Positions 7,301 to 10,595 of a stretch of DNA of 10,595 nt are shown here, piece by piece; the first letter of the stretch is position 1; every line of letters begins with the position of its first letter. Source of the stretch: Acanthamoeba castellanii str. Neff. Taxonomy: Eukaryota > Discosea > Longamoebia > Acanthamoebidae. The position numbers were made by a program, and so were the translations under genes. The DNA lies in the NCBI RefSeq assembly GCF_000313135.1, contig NW_004457247.1, positions 27,489 to 38,083 of the forward strand, read 5' to 3'. The notes under the pieces are model-generated. The model was not told where the DNA came from, searched no databases, and saw nothing but the letters and a program-made list of their open reading frames with translations.

Positions 7301-8780
7301 CGTTTTGACGTACAACGACAAGAAGTACTCCTTGGAGATTCTCGAGGTGGCTCCCGGCAGAGCTGTGTCTCTCATCGATACCAACATCAACCTCGACTTT
7401 GCGCCTCCCCTCATTGGCGAGATCAAGCCAATAGCATCTACCACCACCACTCCCGCCGAGGAAGAGAAGAAGGAGGCTCAGGTACCTAAGTTCGCCCTCT
7501 GCCGGCACACTCTTGTACTAACATTCATTTGGCTTCAGCCCGGAGCAACGGTGGGAGACCTGGACGTCACCGACCTGAAGGAAGGCGTGGATTACAAGGT
7601 CTGCGGGAACTGTCTTAAGGCGGTGTCGGCACAAAGCTTCGCCATGCACGAGGCCCGGTGCGCGAGGATCAACTGGCGTTGCGACAAGTGTGGTGCTGTG
7701 GTCCCGACCGCACAGAGGCAGGAACATCTTCAAACCGCGCACGCACCGACCAAATGCGACCAATGCGAGGAAGAGGTACGACAGTTAGAAACACACACAA
7801 GCTTTAACAGTCTCTGATTGTCCGACGCGCTGCGTTCCCTTAGGTCGAAGCATATCTTCTCGCGAAGCACAAGGAAGAAGAGTGCAAGCAAAGGCTGGTA
7901 TCTTGCGAGTATTGCGAGCTCAAGATGCCGTACATATCCGTCTTCCAGCATCAAATGAAGTGCGGCGAGATCACCGAGGTGTGCCCTGAATGCAAGCAGC
8001 GCGTCCGAAGGAAGGGTACTACACTGGCCTTTCCTTGTGGTAATTAATTACTCCCTGCCACACTTGCTCACTCCTAGTCTCTCCTTTCGTTATCACTCAG
8101 ACTTGGTGGCGCACCCTACTGTCTGTCCTGCTCTGAACCGTCCTGCGCCTGTACCTGTTAGCTCCGCCTTCAATCTCGGCTCATATGCCATGCGGCGGAG
8201 CCCCTCCGTCTTCGTGTGCCAGAAGTGCTCCACTGGCTGCGATTCTATCGATGACCTCCAGGTGTCGTCCGCCGCTTGCACTGCTGTTCTTCTGCCTCGC
8301 CTTGCTCACCCTTTTCCCCGCTCGCTTGCAGGTGCACATGTTGACGGTGCATCACGGAGAACCGGAGGCGGACAATATGCTGGAGGAGACGCAGTCTCAG
8401 ACGGAGAAGCCCGTAGACGTCATCGAACCACCGCGCGACCTCAAGAAATGCTCTGCCAGCAATTGCGACAAGTACGAAACGGACCAGGTCAAGTTCAAGC
8501 TCTGCGCTCCCTGTAAGGACGTGGGCAAGAAGGTGCCCTACTGCAGCAGGTCAGTCCTCACCCTTCTCTTCCCCTTGTTGAGTACTATTTTTATTATTTC
8601 TGGCTCAACCCCTCTTGTGTGGCGTGTCGCAGATCGTGCCAGGCTTACGACTGGACGCAGGGCCACGTGAGCGTGTGTGGCAAGCCCGAGGAACAGCTAA
8701 CGCCACCAGCAGAAACGGAGGCGGCACGCAACGGCGACAGCGCGGCGATGGACTTGGAAAAGGAACAGAGCCAGAGCTGA
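4367..8780 (+). CDS. Multidomain ubiquitin-pathway protein: UBE2Q-like E2 fold + UFD1 + TRAF-type zinc knuckles + C2H2 + MYND
   Basis: Sixteen exons join in one frame: 4367-4528, 4599-5033, 5096-5236, 5320-5703, 5781-5893, 5957-6170, 6237-6411, 6473-6752, 6816-7047, 7131-7215, 7288-7481, 7539-7775, 7844-8015, 8101-8261, 8332-8549 and 8633-8780 (TGA). This gives 3351 nt, about 1116 residues. Residues 1-374 are unrecognised, with an acidic linker near 105-150. Residues 375 to about 590 resemble the UBE2Q E2 core: NDLYHWNIRL, ILIEMKFPPNYPETAPQFRLVRP, then KKGWNPNMSVFDMI matching the GW-containing helix after the active site. Residues about 600-785 are a UFD1 domain: GGKIILPVSAIEEL, CGVLEFTAEPGQVCLP, then TAGETLVLTYNDKKY and a DTNINLDFAPPL end. 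Five C2HC/C2H2 knuckles start at C827, C853, C878, C905 and C931, with a C2H2 finger at 981-1002. MYND at 1035-1083 ends YCSRSCQAYDW...GHVSVC. UFD1 plus TRAF-type fingers is known from plants; the added E2-like and MYND parts are unusual. A role in ubiquitin-dependent degradation is inference. Confidence 0.88.
6753..6815 (+). other. Probable in-frame 63-nt intron in the UFD1 domain
   Basis: GG|GTACCC and CTGCAG|T bound 63 bases that contain no stop in frame, so both spliced and retained forms keep the reading frame. Removal brings LGFEG and GPAYLRQ together, and the UFD1 consensus then continues at TIIFEVTGAEKRRLFCGVLEF. Retention would add 21 residues including YPSNLSHLFRLH, which has only chance-like resemblance to the YPMLFxL motif of UFD1. 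Size and signals match the other introns of this gene. Confidence 0.65.
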
Positions 8781-9072
8781 AGCTGAGGCGACAAGACATG
8801 CGGTGTTCTTCGCCACACGGAGGAAAAGGAGCATTTTCTTCTTTTTTTCTGTGTACACGGGCATTTTCTTCTTTTTCAAGAAGGCTGTGTTTTATCCTAT
8901 TTTGGTACCAACACGTAACGCCTAACGGAGAACCAGGGTTCAAAAAGCCTAACGCTTAGGGAACGAACAACTCCCATCTGCAGAGAAGACCTCTTGCAGT
9001 ACGCTTCCTCGTGTACGTACAGCCTCGGCTCTCTGTTGATGTTCTTGCTTAGCCCCAATCTTTACACCCAGA
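8781..9072 (+). other. Intergenic region between two plus-strand genes, with a short direct repeat and possible 5' UTR intron
   Basis: No gene is supported in these 292 bases. Two copies of GCATTTTCTTCTTTTT start at 8831 and 8861, 30 bases apart, in the probable 3' UTR of the upstream gene. Just before the next ATG, GTACGT at 9013 and CACCCAG ending at 9071 could bound a 59-nt 5' UTR intron, typical in size for this genome. That intron is only a possibility, since nothing in the protein tests it. Confidence 0.5.
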
Positions 9073-10595
9073 ATGAGCACACCAGCACCTCCGAATGTGC
9101 GCTTGCGGCCTGCGGTGGGAAGACCGCTCCCCCCGGGGCGTCCGTTGCCCTCCCTTCCTCCCCCACTGTATCCTACGTCACCTGCGCTGCTGGGCTCATC
9201 GCTGGACCTCTCTACCGCCTTCCGAGGAAAAGGCATCGGCCACAATCCGATGTCTGCGAGCGTCCCCCACACTGCCCACTCTCCGCTCCTCAGGAGCCGG
9301 GACTCCGCCCCCTTACTTGGTTCCTTCGAGAACGAGCAATAGCCCCAGCAACCTCAGGAACAGCAACGGCAACAACAGCTCTTCCCCAGAACCTCTCACC
9401 AGCCCTCGCCTCTATCACTTGGGCTCTCCTCTGCCTCAACAAGTCGGAGTGTCGCCTCCCGTGCCAAGAGGTTTGCCCCCCGCCTTGCCGCCGCCCTTAT
9501 CGGCCAACGAGGAGGTCGCCCTGCGCCAGGAGTTCTTTGGGCACCCGGACCGCTCACGGAGGAGACTCAGCGGGTTAATGGGGAAACTCCAGACGAAAGA
9601 CGTACGCCCCAGCCCCGCTCTTGTTGTCATACTCATGCGGGTAGCTCATCACAATGTGCCTCCACCGCCACCACTCGTAATGATAGGCCGGGCAAGTGAA
9701 GATAAACCCCTCCTTTGAGGAGAGCGACGTGGTTCTCACGAGCTACCTCTACAAGAAGAAGCTGAAAAAGAGCGCTCTGGCCTCTTCTGCCTGGAAGTAC
9801 CGCTTCTGTGTACTCAGGAACAGCGGGCGACTATTCTACTACCCAAACCCAGCGGTACGGGTTGGACCGCTTTGGCTCAGTAGAAGTCCAAAACACTGAC
9901 CCCATGCCCAATCAGTCCACCACACCGCTGGGCTTCATGGACACCTACGCCGTCCAGGTGATCAACGACACTGGAGATGAGAAGATTGCATGCTGGGATA
10001 TAGTCGGTAAGCTTGCCGACGCCAGCCTGTGTGTTATGGGGGCTCATCATTCTGTGTCGTTCGTGGCTTTGCAGGTCCGGGCATTGGGTATAGGTTTGCC
10101 AGCGATACGTTGGCCCTGAAGGAACAGTGGATTGCGGCCTTCCGGAGCTTCGCGCCTACATCGCGACAGTCGGTCAACCCTAGCTCGAACCTGCCGTCGG
10201 CGACCACATCTGGGGCGGTGGACCTGCGAGCCGAAGGGATGAACGAGCTCGTCAGCACAGAGAAGGCGTACCTACAGAACCTCTACTCTACTATCGAGGT
10301 TCGAGACCTCCCCACCTTCACCAACCTGCTGACGCTAACGGGCGGCAACCCTTCTTGCTCATCATTCCTCAGCTGTACAAGAACAGCGAGGACCTCACGG
10401 ACATGGTGGGTCTGGCCGAGACGTACGTCCTCTTCGCAAACATTGAAATCCTCAGCCAAGTCAATCGGCTCCTGTTGGCGATGGTGCGGACCAACACACC
10501 TCTTTGGCGAACATGCTCACCACGGTGCGCGTTGTGTTCAGCTGGAGAAGGAGCACAAGCTGCCACCAGAACAGAACGTGGGCCGAGTGTTCCTA
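9073..10595 (+). CDS. PH domain + RhoGEF (DH) domain protein, 3' partial, with several one-base frame breaks
   Basis: Exons: 9073-9601, 9702-10006, 10075-10298 and 10373-10595 (cut by the right edge). The leader (about 175 residues) is Pro/Ser-rich (RPLPPGRPLPSLPPPLYP; later a run rich in N and S), then NEEVALRQEFF. A PH domain follows: SYLYKKKLKKSALASSAWKYR, CVLRNSGRLFYY, FMDTYAVQVIN, ending LKEQWIAAFRSF with the conserved Trp. The DH domain starts MNELVSTEKAYLQNLY, continues LFANIEILSQVNRLLL and reaches LPPEQNVGRVFL at the edge. RhoGEFs load Rho/Rac GTPases with GTP and steer the actin cytoskeleton. Frame breaks are needed near 9308-9312 (C5), 9842-9844 (C3), about 10495-10500 and about 10528-10535; the first two fit one extra base, the last two one missing base. 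The last intron (10299-10372) is less certain than the others. The ATG at 9073 is the first that fits the P-rich frame. Confidence 0.78.

Noticed and set aside
4367..8780. Two separate genes, an E2-like gene and a UFD1 gene
   Set aside because: One uninterrupted exon (6473-6752) codes for the end of the E2 fold and the start of UFD1, and no stop, start or intergenic sequence lies between them.
8831..8876. Two GCATTTTCTTCTTTTT copies as a possible mobile-element or attachment-site duplication
   Set aside because: They are close together, pyrimidine-biased and in a probable 3' UTR, with no element between them; replication slippage is enough.
9842..9898. A very short intron (GTACGG to CTCAG, about 26 nt) explaining the frame switch in the PH domain
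   Set aside because: It is far below the 57-nt minimum seen elsewhere in the window and leads to a TAG; a one-base error in the C run explains it better.
1..10595. Bacterial operon, CRISPR, tRNA, rRNA or viral content
   Set aside because: No direct-repeat array, no cloverleaf or rRNA-like segment seen, and all genes are intron-split with eukaryotic domain families.

Overview
The window is protein-coding DNA from a gene-dense, intron-rich eukaryote. Nearly every gene is split by short introns (57 to 120 nt) with GT..AG ends, one with GC..AG. GC content is moderately high, several genes are separated by only about 70 bases, and coding thirds favour G/C. Together with the protein families (purple acid phosphatase, fascin-fold protein, UFD1/TRAF-finger protein, PH/RhoGEF protein) this suggests a free-living amoebozoan, most like Acanthamoeba. 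The genus is an inference. I see no rRNA, tRNA, CRISPR array or mobile element.

Layout. (1) 1-849, plus strand: the 3' part of a purple acid phosphatase in six exons, cut by the left edge. (2) 921-2904, minus strand, convergent with gene 1: a six-exon gene joining an N-terminal fascin-like beta-trefoil segment, a long Q/P/H-rich linker and three C-terminal cysteine-rich CxxCxGxG modules. Its large exon carries a one-base frame break in a homopolymer. (3) 2976-4105, minus strand: a three-exon, 332-residue 2-oxoglutarate/Fe(II) dioxygenase of the isopenicillin-N-synthase-like family. (4) 4106-4366: a shared, divergent upstream region. (5) 4367-8780, plus strand: a 16-exon gene for a protein of about 1116 residues. 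It combines an unrecognised N-terminal half, a UBE2Q-like E2 fold that seems to lack the usual catalytic cysteine context, a UFD1 domain, five TRAF-type zinc knuckles, a C2H2 finger and a C-terminal MYND finger. (6) 9073-10595, plus strand, running off the right edge: a P/S-rich leader followed by a PH domain and then a RhoGEF (DH) domain, with at least four apparent one-base frame breaks.

The most interesting object is gene 5, a single-chain ubiquitin-pathway protein whose domain combination I do not recognise. Gene 2, a fascin-fold plus Cys-rich-module fusion, comes next. The five genes do not form an obvious pathway. The only clear regulatory relation is the divergent pair formed by the dioxygenase and the UBE2Q/UFD1 fusion. 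Exon joins were worked out by hand from splice signals and reading-phase continuity, and every join was checked for phase arithmetic.
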